A stretch of DNA of 64,000 nucleotides from contig JAMWET010006580.1 of assembly GCA_024036415.1 (NCBI GenBank), forward strand, positions 82,501 to 146,500, given 5' to 3'. This stretch comes from Prochilodus magdalenae (taxonomy: Eukaryota; Chordata; Actinopteri; Characiformes; Prochilodontidae). Positions 37,959 through 50,871 of this stretch are shown here, one piece after another (positions within the stretch are counted from its first letter, which is position 1; every line of letters starts with the position of its first letter). The notes under the pieces were generated by a model. The model was not told the origin of the DNA and did no database searches. It worked only from the letters and a program-made list of their open reading frames with translations. The translations under genes were made by a program, and so were the position numbers.

Positions 37959-40900
37959 TTGCCCTGATCGCTCCTATTCCAGAGAGCCTGGTTCCTCTAC
38001 CAGCACCTTAAGCCTATTTTCCTGTTCCTCGGCAGTTCCTGAACTAAACTTGCCATTTCCTGTCGTGTGCCATAGCGGATGCTCCCGAGGAAGGAAACAT
38101 AAGACTTAACAGGGAAAGTAGGTCCGTCCAACCAATCATGATCCCGGAATATTTGCCCAAGCGAGAGAGGGAACAAAGTGTACCTTCCTGCCATTTGTAC
38201 CTCTCCTCCCTCGTCCCGTCTGGAACCTACGCTAACTTTGAGACGTTGTAAAGGCGACGGAGAGTTCACCATTTTTGTATTGTACTTTTAGATAACTGAA
38301 TTTACCTGAAAACAAACACTTCGTGGTTAAATTTGATTTCCTACGGCTTGGCTCTGAGGTTTAGAGCCAAGTCCCAGGGACTTGGTAAAATTACACTGGA
38401 GCAATCTGACACATATCTCTAGCTTCAGATCCGGTACAAACAAGTACTTGAGTTTTTTGCCGAAACGAAAGCAAGGCCGTAACGTAAACAAGTCTATCAG
38501 GTTGCCTAAAAAGAAATGCGTTCCTTTGGTACCTTCATAGCCCACATCATCAATCTGGACGCGCAGCAGCAGGAAAGTCCACCGCGGTAGTGGCTGTAAT
38601 ACTTAAAAATGATTTCACGACCGCTGAAAGGCTTGCCGGCTGAAAGCTTCGAGATGAATGAGGCTAGAATCAGCCGAACGGTTTCCTTATGTAATATTTA
38701 GAGTTGAGGGAGCTCTGGGAAACATTTGTATATTCAGATCCAAATATTAAAAGATTCATCAACGAGCAAGCCGAGAGTTAGGGGGGGGAACCTTGAGAGG
38801 AACCAGTGCTCAAATGTGCACCTATATCGCTTGGGTGAAGATTAGGTAGTGTCGCACTTCCTTTGTGAATCCACAGAGTGCAGTACGCATTTATTAAATC
38901 ATATCTGGCATAAATTATGACTTACGATAAATGAGATAAGGCAGGTTACAAGGACTCAAGTAACGGACACGGCTCATGATAAGGCATCGTAGATGGCATA
39001 TAACGCGAAACAACTTGTAGCGTATGCGTACAGATGGATTCACAGGAAGTGTTACCAAAGACAACTCAGGACAGTGGTTTATTCGTATGACTGATTACAT
39101 AATAATCTACATAGAAACTCTCTGAACATGAAGCGACCCATGCTCTAGACCACTAGAACCTATCAAGTCTTTATATCTACATGTAGGACATGTAGGTTTA
39201 GGAAGCTGTCGTGGGCGGCATAGGACCACGGGGGAACCCTACCTGGGGGTTCCCGCAAAGAGGTCATCAGTGAGTCATCGATGGATATCTAAATCTCAGG
39301 GGAAGAAGCATGAATTAGGTTGGAGCTGTTGGTTCCAGAAGCACAAAGAACTAAGATGGTGACGACAGTGCATCAGGAAGATGCCGTGACAAGAGTGGAG
39401 GGTACACGGTGGGCCAGGTACTAAAGAAAAAAACAAAAAAAAACATTGACTTATTTGTTTTACAGCAGACCAACAGTATTTGTGCATGATATTCCTTCAT
39501 CAAGGTCTTTTCCGGGATGAAAGATCCATTATAAAGACTTTTTCCGGTTTTCCAGACTTTTGTTTTTCGTTGTTGCTCTGAAGACGGAAACAAAGAGGGA
39601 CGTCCAGAAATGAAATGAAACTTCCTCTTCCAGAACATACACTGTTTAACTGCCAAAGGAAGCTTTATAGTCGAGTGTGTTTAACCTGATGGTCATTCGC
39701 AGATGAGAACCTCGGGTAAAGAGGGTTAAGGAATGTGGAGTTCCTAGATCAGATATACTGGGTATGGTCAAATCCGTAATGCAAAGCCTTTGAGGTAATG
39801 ATCAGGTTCGAATCACGTGAAGTTGACGAGGCATGAGGAAGTATCCTGAGTTCTGTTTGTATAGTCAAGGTGTACCCTGGGCACTGATCCGTAGGGAACA
39901 TCTGCAGGGAGGCACCTTCTACGCAAATACTCCGAACTATCTTGGGCCACTTGACGGGTTTTAAAGAGATAATCATTTCGGTTCCGACACTCACTATGCT
40001 GTCTACCAGTAACCGGACAATCTCGAGATTTTGTGGTTTTGGCTCCATGCACTAGATCTGAAGGTTGAGACTGTGACGAGTGAGACAAGTGTAACTTGAA
40101 GGTACTCTTGACAATTCTGGGTAAACCATATACATAGAACTCCGACTTCAGGAAACCTTGAGCAAGTCTAGCGTTTCTAATCCAGTGACTGCCTGAAGCT
40201 TGTGAACCCCGTTAGCTCTCAGATCCCGGGGAAGTTGGAGCCTTTCAGCTTCCGTTTGTTTTCAGATCTTCAGTCTTGTCTTGAGTAAATTGTTTGCCAC
40301 TCAGAGGGGTTCAGGTCATGGGGCTGACTGGGCTTGGCTTTGGGAGCTCTTCATTGATATGCTGTAGGAAGCACCCTCCACTGAGTTTTGAGGTTTTCTG
40401 CCTGGATCTGGGCAGTAATGATGTTGGGACACATGACTGGGCCAGCACTAAAGTGGCTCGAGATAAAACATTGATCTTCTCTTCATATTTTTATAAGAAG
40501 CACCAACAATCAACTAGGTGCAAACTTCAAAGTCCTCATTAAAACTAAAGTTAGGTTTTACTCATTTTGATGTATTGAAATCTAAAATAAGATAAGGCAT
40601 ATGCAAATGCTTGGACACATTTTCAGCTAAGTGTTGTTATTTGGTGAGGACCTGAAGCTTAGATGATAAACAAGTCAGGTGTAGAAAATTCCAGATTGTT
40701 ACAAGAGATATGACCATTCAAACCCATACAATGTATTGAAACTGGTTTACAGTTTTCAGTGGACGTTAAAAAGAACTTGGAGAACAGAACTCCTTCTAGA
40801 CTGGTTAGGTATGCAAAGCAAAACCCCCACATGACTGCCATGGGCCTGCAGGAAGATCTAAACATTGCTCTGGCCTGGTGGACATCATCTACTTGGAACG

Positions 40901-43900
40901 GTCATCCGAAGGTAACGTTAACGGTACTCTCAATGAACCTCCGTAATTAGATAAGCCAGAGGCTTCATAGGAACGAGTGCTATGGGGGCAGCATTTGACG
41001 AATACAATGCTTTGACACTTTGTACGTAGTGGACCGATGACACGTTGGAACTGTATGACACGTTGAAGACAAAAACAAGGTTGAGTTTTACAAAACAAAA
41101 TGGTCCGAGGTATATCCAGATTAGCCTTGAACTACTTCGTTCTGGAAGGCCACCATAGTCAGATTTGTATATAATGAAATTCTACAGGTGTATAATGACG
41201 TGCCATTTGTAAAACAGTCCATCACAAATCAACCAATAAATGAAGAATAGACTGAACATTTGAAGGCTGTCCCAGATGGTGAAACCATTGTTCTATTGTT
41301 CCGAAGTTTCGTTTTGAGTAAAATCAAATTCAGCGAATGATTAATTAATAGTTGTGCGTTAAAACTTGCTTCGACTTGTTTCAGCTGTTTGCATGTATGT
41401 GGTTTCTCCATGCTTGTCTTTTTTGTGTAGAAGAGGTTTGTCGTTTTCTGATAATGGAGCCAAAACAACAAAAACCGCACCCCGGTCCATCTTATTTATG
41501 GCCTGCGTTTGCCGTACGCTCACTTATTGTGTACGTCTATGTAAAGGACAAATTTTTCAAAGGCAAAAGCACTGGGTTCTGGGTTTTGCACACTGTAGTA
41601 TATAACCAAGTGGTGGGTGAAACCCCTGGACTATTTCTCAAGAAGAGACATCTGAGCCAACAAAGCAAGGGCATTGGTCACGGGCACGGGGACGGCCAAT
41701 CCTCCGCAAATCACCTGTGGATATTATTTAAAGAAAACAAAAAGAAATGTGAATAGTATTTTTATAGAGCACTGAGAGGCATTTACGCGGCGACGTTGTA
41801 AATACAGCGAACCTCTTTCCTCTGGATTTTTACTACTGTTTTACATTTTCACTCTGTGTGTTGTTCATTTCCGTTGAACACGCTCTGTCTGTGGTAGTGC
41901 TCTGGCATAGTGTCAGTTACTATGTGTACTTTCGATTGTGATCTTTACACGGTACAATTGCCCACGGTTAGATTAACACTCATGATGGAGTCAGACGTTC
42001 CATAAACCTGGAATTTTTCATGAATGTGTATGTAGTAATGAAGTTCATCATAACTTTCAATGTATCACAAACATTGGTCTAAAATCAAATTTTACGTTGA
42101 CATGTTTGTACAGTGTAGGGGCCAATGCCTCTGCCTTCCACGCTATAGTGGCATGGGTTCAGTCCCCTACCTGGGCAAACATCCCACTATACATCAGTAA
42201 GGGTCCATGGGCAAGACTCCTAATGCTACTTTGGCTTACCTGTATTAAAAATTCTGAAAACTGTAGAGCATCAGCCAAATACCGTATCTGTACGTTTTTG
42301 ATCAGTTCTATTCATTTCCATTTTTTTATTAATAGCCTCTGTTGTTATTTTCCATATCAGTTTTGTTTTTCCTTATTTATTTATTTTGCTGCATGGCTAC
42401 TTGAATTTCTATACACAGCTCACTTAACTTGTGAAGTTCAGGTTGTTTGCTATTCTGGAGGGACTAACTTTTTGGTTGTTCCATGGCTGTTAGCATGAAT
42501 TAGCGAGTTAGCTAGCCACACATACAGACCGGAAATGAAATTATTAAAACAATTCATTTTTCATTTTTAAGCATTCAAAAATGAGTTCTTTGAAATTTTA
42601 GTTCAAATGAGTAATAGTGATATTTTACCGAAATGCAAATTTCAATAACGCTTTAGATCAACTTTTTGAAGAGCAATTTGGCATAATTTTTATTGATGCA
42701 ATAGGCTGGATGGCAACTACAACATATTTACCTAATTTCTCAACATTTCTCCTCAACACTTAAAACTTAAACTAGAAACTATGGACTAAATATAAAGACA
42801 AGTGGTTTTATGGGAGATTGTCCATTCTGAAGTCACAGTTGTCACAAAACAGGGGATGTATTACAAAAACGTCTTAGCGCTAAAATCTTACCTCATTTGT
42901 TTAGCCACAATGATGACTTCTGTATGGACTGAATTCTGGACAATAGCCAAACAGAACATCACTTCTTAACTTAACTTCATAATCTTCTCCGTTAACTCCA
43001 GATTATTTATATCGTGGCTTCAATTTGTGAGTATTTTTTTTAAATCTCAGACGCTACAAATTTATGACCTCTTTCTGTTGATGTTGAAGTTTATGTAAAC
43101 TTCTCAGATATAATATTACACTGATGGTGGTGAGTAATGAGGAGAGCTGAACGTGTGGCTGTTTATTAGGAGGAATAACGTTAACGCGCTCGGCTAAAGC
43201 ATTCGGGAATTAGAAACTGAAACTGAAGAGCGGTCATATGAAATCAGTTTTGACCTCATCATCTTTCAGAGTTGCTTGATAGCCAGCTGACATGACGGTT
43301 TCCTAACTGGCTTTGATTGGGTCGTTTAATATTTCCTAACTGTTGATCGACTGTAGAGGAGAGGACCACTCCTGGTTCCTCTTGGATGGAGGATTTCACA
43401 CTGTTGACTTAATTCACAGGTTAGCAACTGAAATTCCGAAGAAGCTGTTTCACAGTGTTCTTGGTTAAGACCATTCGTTGGTGCTGCCAGCCCTGAAGGA
43501 TGGATTTGGCATGGACTGTGTGGGATTCCGGTCGGAAGTTTGTTGAGCTTCTTTACTTTAACGTGGAAGTTGAGGCTATATCTAGGGGTCCAAGGCGATA
43601 CCTTCAATTGGGCCTGAACTCTGTAGGTGTTGGTCTAAAGTTGGTGATTGTACTGTGCAGGTTTGAACCTTAACGTCCGCAGTGCTGTCATGTTCTCCTT
43701 CGTATTGAGCTTGGCTCCTTCTTTTCTAGCTGCTTTGACTAGTTGCTGTGGCTCCTCCTCTTTATCCATCCCCTCTAACGCCCATACTTTCTCTTTCTCT
43801 TTGTTCTACGATGTAAATATGCGTGTAGACGACCTACTGCGAGATGCAAGACCTTCCGAGTAACCCCCACGTACCGCTGACCACCTTTGTGTCGTACTTC

Positions 43901-44405
43901 AGCCTTTCGATTTTTAACCCCTCCCCCCACCAAACCAATGACCACGTGTGACCGAGTGCGTTTACCTTACTATTTATTCGAATCCATATCGCGCGTGTTT
44001 ATTTCACCCTACAGCGGCCCTAACCGGACACACCTTTCCGGGAATTAGAATCCTTGGAAATTCCGATTCTCCAATGTTGATGCAGTCCACCCGAGCTGAT
44101 ATTTCAGACGAATCTGTGTATAATGTGAAAACGTGTGATGTCTATGTTTAACTAAGATTTTCTTGGAACGATTTATGGATTTGTATGTTTATTAGTTTCT
44201 GCCATTTCATGGTTTTCTAGTTTGGGTTTTGTCCTCCACAGTGGCCACCCCTCTTCCCTCTGGACTTTACAGCTCAGCAGTACCTGAGGCTTTATAAATA
44301 TATATATATATATCACTGAAATACTTTTCCTTGCATTTGTTACATGACCCTGTCGAAAAATATATATTTTTAATTTAATACAAATAAAGATCAAGTGAAT
44401 ATTTG
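37959..44405 (+). other. erbb4: Probable erbb4 3' UTR (about 6.4 kb)
   Basis: From the stop codon to the first strong poly(A) site there is no other gene, and the sequence is AT-leaning and largely repeat-poor, unlike the arrays that begin right after it. Mammalian ERBB4 mRNAs also have multi-kilobase 3' UTRs. A SINE-like repeat sits at 42105-42300. Two UGUAAAUA motifs, the consensus for Pumilio binding, are at 41797-41804 and 43812-43819. An AATAAA at 41235-41240 may mark an alternative shorter form. The extent is inference. Confidence 0.6.
42105..42300 (+). mobile_element. SINE-like repeat within the 3' UTR
   Basis: CATGGGTTCAGTCCCCTACC resembles a polymerase III B box, followed by GGGTCCATGGGCAAGACTCC, CTTACCTGTATTAAAAATTC and GCATCAGCCAAATACCGTAT. 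The last two are typical of a fish SINE tail (GTCTGCCAAATGCCGTAAAT style). The call is by recall of that tail. Confidence 0.6.
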
Positions 44406-44460
44406 AACCGGTGTGTGAGCTGCCTTTCATATCTGTGTGTATGTATGTCTGTACTAACTG
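44383..44460 (+). promoter_or_regulatory. erbb4: Poly(A) signal and downstream GU-rich element
   Basis: AATAAA at 44383-44388 sits in an AT-rich context (TTTTTAATTTAATACAAATA). About 20-25 bases later comes the GU-rich CCGGTGTGTGAGC, then TCTGTGTGTATGTATGTCTG (about 44431-44450). This hexamer and downstream-element layout is that of a strong vertebrate cleavage site, so transcripts of erbb4 probably end near 44405. Confidence 0.7.
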
Positions 44461-44509
44461 TGCAGTGTATTACTCTAGTCAAAATAATCTATGCACTATA
44501 CTTATAACT

Positions 44510-45170
44510 TAGGTGTTTCTAATAAAGTGGCCAGTGAGTGGAAGCACAAGGTAGGTATTTCCAGTATACTGGCCAGTTAGTGGAAATACAGGGTGGGTGT
44601 TTCCAGTATAGTGGCCAGTTAGTGGAAATACAGGGTGGGTGTTTCCAGTATAGTGGCCAGTTAGTGGAAATACAGGGTGGGTGTTTCCAGTATAGTGACC
44701 AGTTAGTGGAAATACAGGGTGGGTGTTTCCAGTATAGTGGCCAGTTAGTGGAAATACAGGGTGGGTGTTTCTAATAAAGTGGCCACCTGCTGGAAGCATG
44801 AAGCATGTGTTTCCAATAAAGTGGCCAGGGAGTGTAAGTACAAGTTGGGTGTTTCCAATAAAGTGGCCAGTGAGTGGAAGTACAGGGTTGGTGTTTCTAA
44901 TAAAGTGGCCAGTGAGTGGAAGCACAAGGTGGGTGTTTCTAATAAAGTGGCCAGTGAGTGGAAGTACAAGGTTGGTGTTTCTAATAAAGTGGCCAGTGAG
45001 TGGAAGCACAAGGTGGGTGTTTCTAATAAAGTGGCCAGTGAGTGGAAGTACGAGGTGGGTGTTTCTAATAAAGTGGCCAGTGAGTGGAAGCACAAGATGG
45101 GTGTTTCTAATAAAATGGCCAGTGAGTGGAAGTAGATGGTGGGTGTTTCCAATAAAGTGGCCACTTTCTT
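44510..45170. repeat. 42-bp minisatellite derived from a transposon end, block 1
   Basis: About 15 copies of a 42-bp unit with core AATAAAGTGGCCAGTGAGTG preceded by GGTGTTTC and followed by GAAG.ACAAGGTGG. The first units (44560-44760) are a sub-type with CCAGTATAGTGGCCAGTTAG. Later ones carry CTAATAAAG. The core is the reverse complement of the lone 20-bp match at 3533-3552. From memory it equals the terminal block of a teleost Tc1-like repeat. Long frames (up to 194 codons) in it are artefacts of a period divisible by three. Confidence 0.92.
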
Positions 45171-46254
45171 AGAAAGCACCGGAATGACAACTGAGTAGGT
45201 TTTTGGATCTAGGTCTATTCCATCCAACCACAAGAAGGAACCTTAGCTAGTACAGCAGAGTCTAGAACCCGGCTCAACTAACTCATCCCGGTCATTCCAG
45301 TGTGTTTACCGGAACGCCGTGCTCCAAGTCACGTTCGCCAGCGTTCCGTCACGGTGGCTGAAATTAGCATTCCTAGCGGAAGCGTTCTCTTTCTCTCCCG
45401 GAACAAAGCAACACATATATGACGGATGAGTGGCGGTGCGCTCCTCCGCCGATTCCTATAATTAAGACATGACAGATGCGTCCAGCCGCACCTCCGAGAG
45501 CTTCCGGAGCCGCATCCGGCGGTGCCAGCGTTTAAGAAAGGAGAGAGTGGTGCTCCCTTCAGAATGGCAACCCCAATTACGCAAGCATTGTCACCCAACA
45601 ATGCTGTCATCAGAAGCAGCGCGGGAAATTAAGTGGTGTAATGGAACGTCTGTCAGAGCTCAATGGCAACCCGTCACCGCGGAACCAGACCCCTTCCGGA
45701 GAGGGGGGTTCTGGCGGGGGTGGGGCTCCATTATCATGAAGTTTAGGTTGGACCCCTCCGAACACCCTTCGCTCGAAGTACCTCGTCCTCCTCCTCCTCT
45801 GTTCCTTGTCTGTTCTGAGGGCAGGGTACGGTTCTAAGAGGGTTCCTGCGTTCTGTTTTCTTCCCCCTGAATAAAAGATGCCGAGGCTTCGCTGCATAAA
45901 CAGTCTGAGGACGCGCTGCACGCGGTTGGCTACTTAGTATTAATGGCGGGGACTTCAGAGGGATCGTATTCAGGCGTCGGACAGTGGTGTATTATTTATG
46001 ATGGGAATGAAAGCGCGCGAGTGCGGCGGAAGATGATCGCGGAATGGAGAATGATTCCGCCGGTGCCGAGTTTACACGAGCGCTCCAGCAAACAGGAGAT
46101 TTGATTGGAGTTCAGCAGGGCGGCCTGCGGAGCGCAGACAAAGCTGACCGGTCAAGACGTCGTTTCCCCACTACTGAATTACACATACAGGACACACGCC
46201 AGGCTCTCTCACATAGAACGTATCTAGAATACAGAGTACATCGTACAGGAACCC
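45171..46254. other. Unique island between arrays
   Basis: No gene or repeat recognised. 45330-45700 has balanced composition and could be a conserved non-coding element, with AATTAGCATTCCTAGCGGAA, CAATTACGCAAGCATTG and AATGGAACGTCTGTCAGAGC. Reading frames of up to 122 codons lack domains. Confidence 0.35.
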
Positions 46255-47295
46255 AGTAGAGTAAAGGAACCCAGTACAGGAACCCAGTACAGTACAGGAA
46301 CACAGTACAGGAACCTAGTACAGTACAGGAACACAGTACAGGAACCCAGTACAGTACAGTACAGGAACCCAGTACAGTACAGTACAGGAACCCAGTACAG
46401 TACAGGAACACAGTACAGTACAGTACAGGAACCCAGTAGAGTACAGGAACCCAGTACAGTACAGGAACACAGTACAGTACAGTACAGGAACACAGTACAG
46501 TACAGTACAGGAACCCAGTACAGTACAGGAACACAGTACAGTACAGTACAGGAACACAGTACAGTACAGGAACACAGTACAGTACAGGAACCCAGTACAG
46601 TACAGTACAGGAACACAGTACAGTACAGGAACCCAGTACAGTACAGTACAGGAACCCAGTACAGTACAGGAACCCAATACAGTACAGTACAGGGACACGG
46701 TACAGTACAGGAACACAGTACAGTACAGGAACCCAATACAGTACAGTACAGGGACACAGTACAGTACAGGAACACAGTACAGTACAGGAACCCAATACAG
46801 TACAGTACAGGAACCCAGTACAGTACAGGAACCCAGTACAGTACAGTACAGGAACACAGTACAGTACAGGAACCCAGTACAGTACAGGAACCCAGTACAG
46901 TACAGTACAGGAACCCAATACAGTACAGTACATGAACCCAGTACAGTACAGAAACCCAGTAGAGTACAGGAACCCAGTACAGTACAGGAACCCAGTACAG
47001 TACAGGGACACAGTACAGTACAGGAACCCAGTACAGTACAGTACAGGAACCCAGTACAGTACAGTACAGGAACCCAGTACAGGAACCCAATACAGTACAG
47101 TACAGGAACCCAGTACAGTACAGGGACACAGTACAGTACAGGAACCCAGTACAGTACAGGAACCCAATACAGTACAGTACAGGAACACATTACAGTACAG
47201 GAACCCAGTACAGTACAGGAACCCAGTACAGTACAGGAACCCATTACAGTACAGGAACCCAGTACAGTACAGGAACCCAGTACAGTACAGGGACA
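46255..47295. repeat. CAGTA/GGAACCCAGTACA minisatellite
   Basis: About 1.04 kb made of GTACAGGAACCCAGTACA and variants with GGAACACAGTACA or GGGACACAGTACA, interspersed with extra CAGTA pentamers. Unit length varies from about 15 to 26 bp because the number of CAGTA copies differs. One strand has TACTGTACTG-rich motifs with TGGGTTCCTG. The frames on the minus strand (up to 394 codons, VLYCTGFLYC-type) are artefacts. It lies between the two blocks of the 42-bp minisatellite. Confidence 0.94.
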
Positions 47296-47309
47296 CACCT
47301 GGTGGAAGG

Positions 47310-48965
47310 TGGGTGTTTCTAATAAAGTGGCCAGTGAGTGGAAGTAAAAGGCAGGTGTTTCTGATATAGTGGCAAGTGGAAGTAGAAGGTGGGTGTTTCT
47401 GATAAAGTGGCCAGTGAGTGGAAGTACAAGGGGGGTGTTTCTGATAAAGTGGCCAGTATGTGGAAGTAGAAGGTGGGTGTTTCTGATAAAGTGGCCAGTG
47501 AGTGGAAGTAGAAGGTGGGTGTTTCTAATAAAGTGGCCAGTGAGTGGAAGCACAAGGTGGGTGTTTCTAATAAAGTGGCCAGTGAGTGGAAGTAGAAGGG
47601 GGGTGTTTCTAATAAAGTGGCCAGTGAGTGGAAGTAGAAGGGGGGTGTTTCTAATAAAGTGGCCAGTGAGTGGAAGCACAAGGTGGGTGTTTCCAATAAA
47701 GTGGCCAGTGAGTGGAAGTAGGTGTTTCTGATAAAGTGGCCGCAGGTGGGTCAAGGTGTTTCTAATAAAGTGGCCAGTGAGTGGAAGCACAAGGTGGGTG
47801 TTTCTAATAAAGTGGCCAGTGAGTGGAAGTCCAAGGTGGATGTTTCTAATAAAGTGGCCAGTGAGTGGAAGTACGAGGTGGGTGTTTCTAATAAAGTGGC
47901 CAGTGAGTGGAAGTAGAAGGGGGGTGTTTCTGATAAAGTGGCCAGTGAGTGGAAGTAGAAGGGGGGTGTTTCTGATAAAGTGGCCAGTGAGTGGAAGTAG
48001 AAGGGGGGTGTTTCTGATAAAGTGGCCAGTGAGTGGAAGTAGAAGGTGGGTGTTTCTGATAAAGTGGCCAGTGAGTGGAAGCCCAAGGTGGGTGTTTCCA
48101 ATAAAGTGGCCAGTGTGTGGAAGCAGAAGGTGGGTGTTTCTAATAAAGTGGCCAGTGAGTGGAAGCCCAAGGTGGGTGTTTCCAATAAAGTGGCCAGTGA
48201 GTGGCAATAGAAGGTGGGTGTTTCTAATAAAGTGGCCAGTGAGTGGAAGCACAAGGTGCGTGTTTCTAATAAAGTGGCCAGTGAGTGGAAGTACGAGGGA
48301 GGTGTTTCTAATAAAGTGGCCAGTGCGTGGAAGTACAAGGTGGGTGTTTCCAATAAAGTGGCCAGTGAGTGGAAGCACAAGGCGGGTGTTTCCAATAAAG
48401 TGGCCAGTGAATGGGAGTACAGGGTGGGTGTTTCTAATAAAGTGGCCAGTGGGTGGAAGCCCAAGGTGGGTGTTTCTAATAAAGTGGCCAGTGAGTGGAA
48501 GTGGAAGGGGGGTGTTTCTGATAAAGTGGCCAGTTAGTGGAAGTAGAAGGTGGGTGTTTCTGATAAAGTGGCCAGTGTGTGGAAGTATAAGGGGGTGTTT
48601 CTGATAAAGTGGCCAGTGAGTGGAAGCACAAGGCGGGTGTTTCCAATAAAGTGGCCAGTGAATGGGAGTACAGGGTGGGTGTTTCTAATAAAGTGGCCAG
48701 TGGGTGGAAGCCCAAGGTGGGTGTTTCTAATAAAGTGGCCAGTGAGTGGAAGTGGAAGGGGGGTGTTTGGGAGCAAGTGGCCAGTGAGTGGAAGTGGAAG
48801 GGGGGTGTTTCTGATAAAGTGGCCAGTGAGTGGAAGTAGAAGGGGGGTGTTTCTGATAAAGTGGCCAGTTAGTGGAAGTAGAAGGTGGGTGTTTCTGATA
48901 AAGTGGCCAGTGTGTGGAAGTATAAGGGGGTGTTTCTGATAAAGTGGCCAGTGAGTGGAAGTATA
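47310..48965. repeat. 42-bp minisatellite derived from a transposon end, block 2
   Basis: About 39 copies of the unit seen at 44.5-45.2 kb. A stretch of about six units (starting at GAAGCACAAGGCGGGTG, 48371) is repeated about 249 bp later (48620). This shows recent block duplication, with small differences such as the rearranged GGGAGCAAGTGGCCAG unit near 48770. Sub-types CTAATAAAG, CTGATAAAG and CCAATAAAG are clustered. A 687-codon minus-strand frame runs across this array and the neighbouring CAGTA array and is not a gene. Confidence 0.94.
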
Positions 48966-50870
48966 TATATATAAGATCAGTTTCTTGGTGAAATCTGATC
49001 TGGAATTCCTGGAGAAGCTCTATCAGCGCTACACGTCGTACGTCAGCTGCTGGACCGAGTTAATTTAACACCAGTGCGGTTTCCTCCCCCTCTGAGTCGA
49101 GTGACGTTAATGCGTCCCTGTAATCGGGCTTGATGACGGCCGTTATGACAGCTAGCCTGGGTTTAGGTGTGAACCTCCACCAGAGAGCTCCATTTGCCAG
49201 AACCGGCAGTCTGGGGTCGTTTGAAAACGAAGCCGCCTGTCTCGAAGGTCCCTGCTGCTTCAGTGTCTCTGCGTGAGATCCCATTAACTGTATCAGAGTC
49301 CACACACAGCCGCACACACACACACGGCCTCTGAATGGCGTGTCCCTGGGAAACACTATAACGAGCCGTCCTCTCCCTTGTTTACCTGCTCCCTTTCGCT
49401 CGTCTCCAACTGCCCCCCAGCCTTTTCCCCGTCGCTGACAGACACAGCGTCAGCTTAAGCAGTTAGCCACCAGGAGCTGTCGGCCGTGCTCCAGCCCTTC
49501 AGGAGCTGTCCATGGAGCCACTTGGACTAAGTGGCCAAAAGAGTGTGGACATCCAACTATAAAAGCTACATGAGCTTGCTGGACGTCCCCATGGCTGGCA
49601 CCATGTTGCCGTGGTACCTACTGAAGTTAGCATGCTAGCCAGCTAGCCCTGGCCTGTACTGTCCAGTCTTATGCTACCACTACCACTGCTAGATCATTTA
49701 AGGGCAGGTAGCCAATGAAAGGAGCAGGAAACACAACCACGGCTGAGGCTCTTGGCGAGCAACGTCCACCACCGATGAGCCAATGCTCAGTCCTCCAGTT
49801 CTCCAGCCAATCGCAGTCCTCCACCTGCCTTTAAAAGTACTCAGCCTACGTTCCTGTCCTGCTGCCTTCAGGTGCCAACGTCCTCCACCTCCACCTAGTT
49901 TGGTCCCAGTACACTTGTCCAGGGAGGAGGCTCTGCCAAAGTGAGGGTCTACACCCAAGACTTCGAAATTCTGATTCCTCAAATTGTCCACCTTAGCAAG
50001 GATTGAGATATCATTCTCCATCACCTCCGGGTCGTTCTAGAACCATGTTGATTGTGAAGGATGCCAAACCCACTTAGACCTTGGGTTGAAGTCTAATATG
50101 GACATGGCGCCAACTACGGCATGACGTCTACAACCCCTGTCCGTGGTGCTATGGGGACGCGTTCACGCCTTGGAGGTCGTTAAGCTCTTCTCCAACACTT
50201 TTATATCCCATAATGTTGAGCTGTGGATTCAGCCGGCGAGCGACTGTCCATGGTACTAAAGCCACGGCGCTGAGAAGCTGTCCGTGGTCCTGAGATCCCT
50301 GCTGCTATGTATGCCGCGGCGGTATCCTCGGACCGTTTAAAATTCAAAGGGCCATAAATTAATGAATACTTATCTGTGAACCCCCTGGCCTTGGTTTCCG
50401 GGCTCGGAGTCCTGTCATGTCTAATAAGGATGGGGTGAGCGTGGGCCGAGCGGGAGGGAGGGCTGGCTCTCAGCGTCTGTCACTGTGGGTGCCCGGCTCC
50501 ATCTCTCAGCCGCAGACAGACGGACGGATCGGAGGCATCACTATGCAGCCCAGCAGAGCTGTTTGTCTGCACGGGCCGCGACACCTCCACCGCTCCAGGG
50601 GATTCTAATGAGCTCTCGCGGGACGCCCGTTAGCCACTTAACATCCCGTGGAGCGAGGGGGCCATCCACATCCAGGGGGCACGTACACGCCTCCCGTGAA
50701 CTCTAGGTGGACACCGACTGACACCTACCTACCTGCACAGTGGAAAGTCCAGAGCTCAGGGCCAAAACAAGCACTCAGCAATTATTTGGAATTTGATAGA
50801 TGGCAGTTTGGTCTGGTAGAGGCGGGAGGGTGCTGTACTCCAGATATACATGAGGAAACGTGTGGTTTAT
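48966..50870. other. Unique intergenic island
   Basis: No gene recognised. Contains (CA)n around 49313-49325. GTGGCCAAAAGAGTGTGGAC at 49532-49551 resembles the terminal segment of a Tc1-like fish repeat (ending ..TTTTGGCCA). The 49020-49330 and 50170-50620 stretches have conserved-element-like texture. Short frames on both strands have no support. Confidence 0.35.
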
Positions 50871-50871
50871 A

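Noticed and set aside
44509..45233. Repeat-protein-like frames of 162-194 codons
   Set aside because: Artefacts of the 42-bp minisatellite, with comparable frames on the opposite strand.
46315..48378. 687-codon open reading frame on the minus strand
   Set aside because: It runs through two different tandem arrays (CAGTA-rich and 42-bp) and translates to repeats such as GSCTVLYCTG and TGHFIRNTHL. It is open only because stop codons are rarely created in these units. No domain, start context or splice support.
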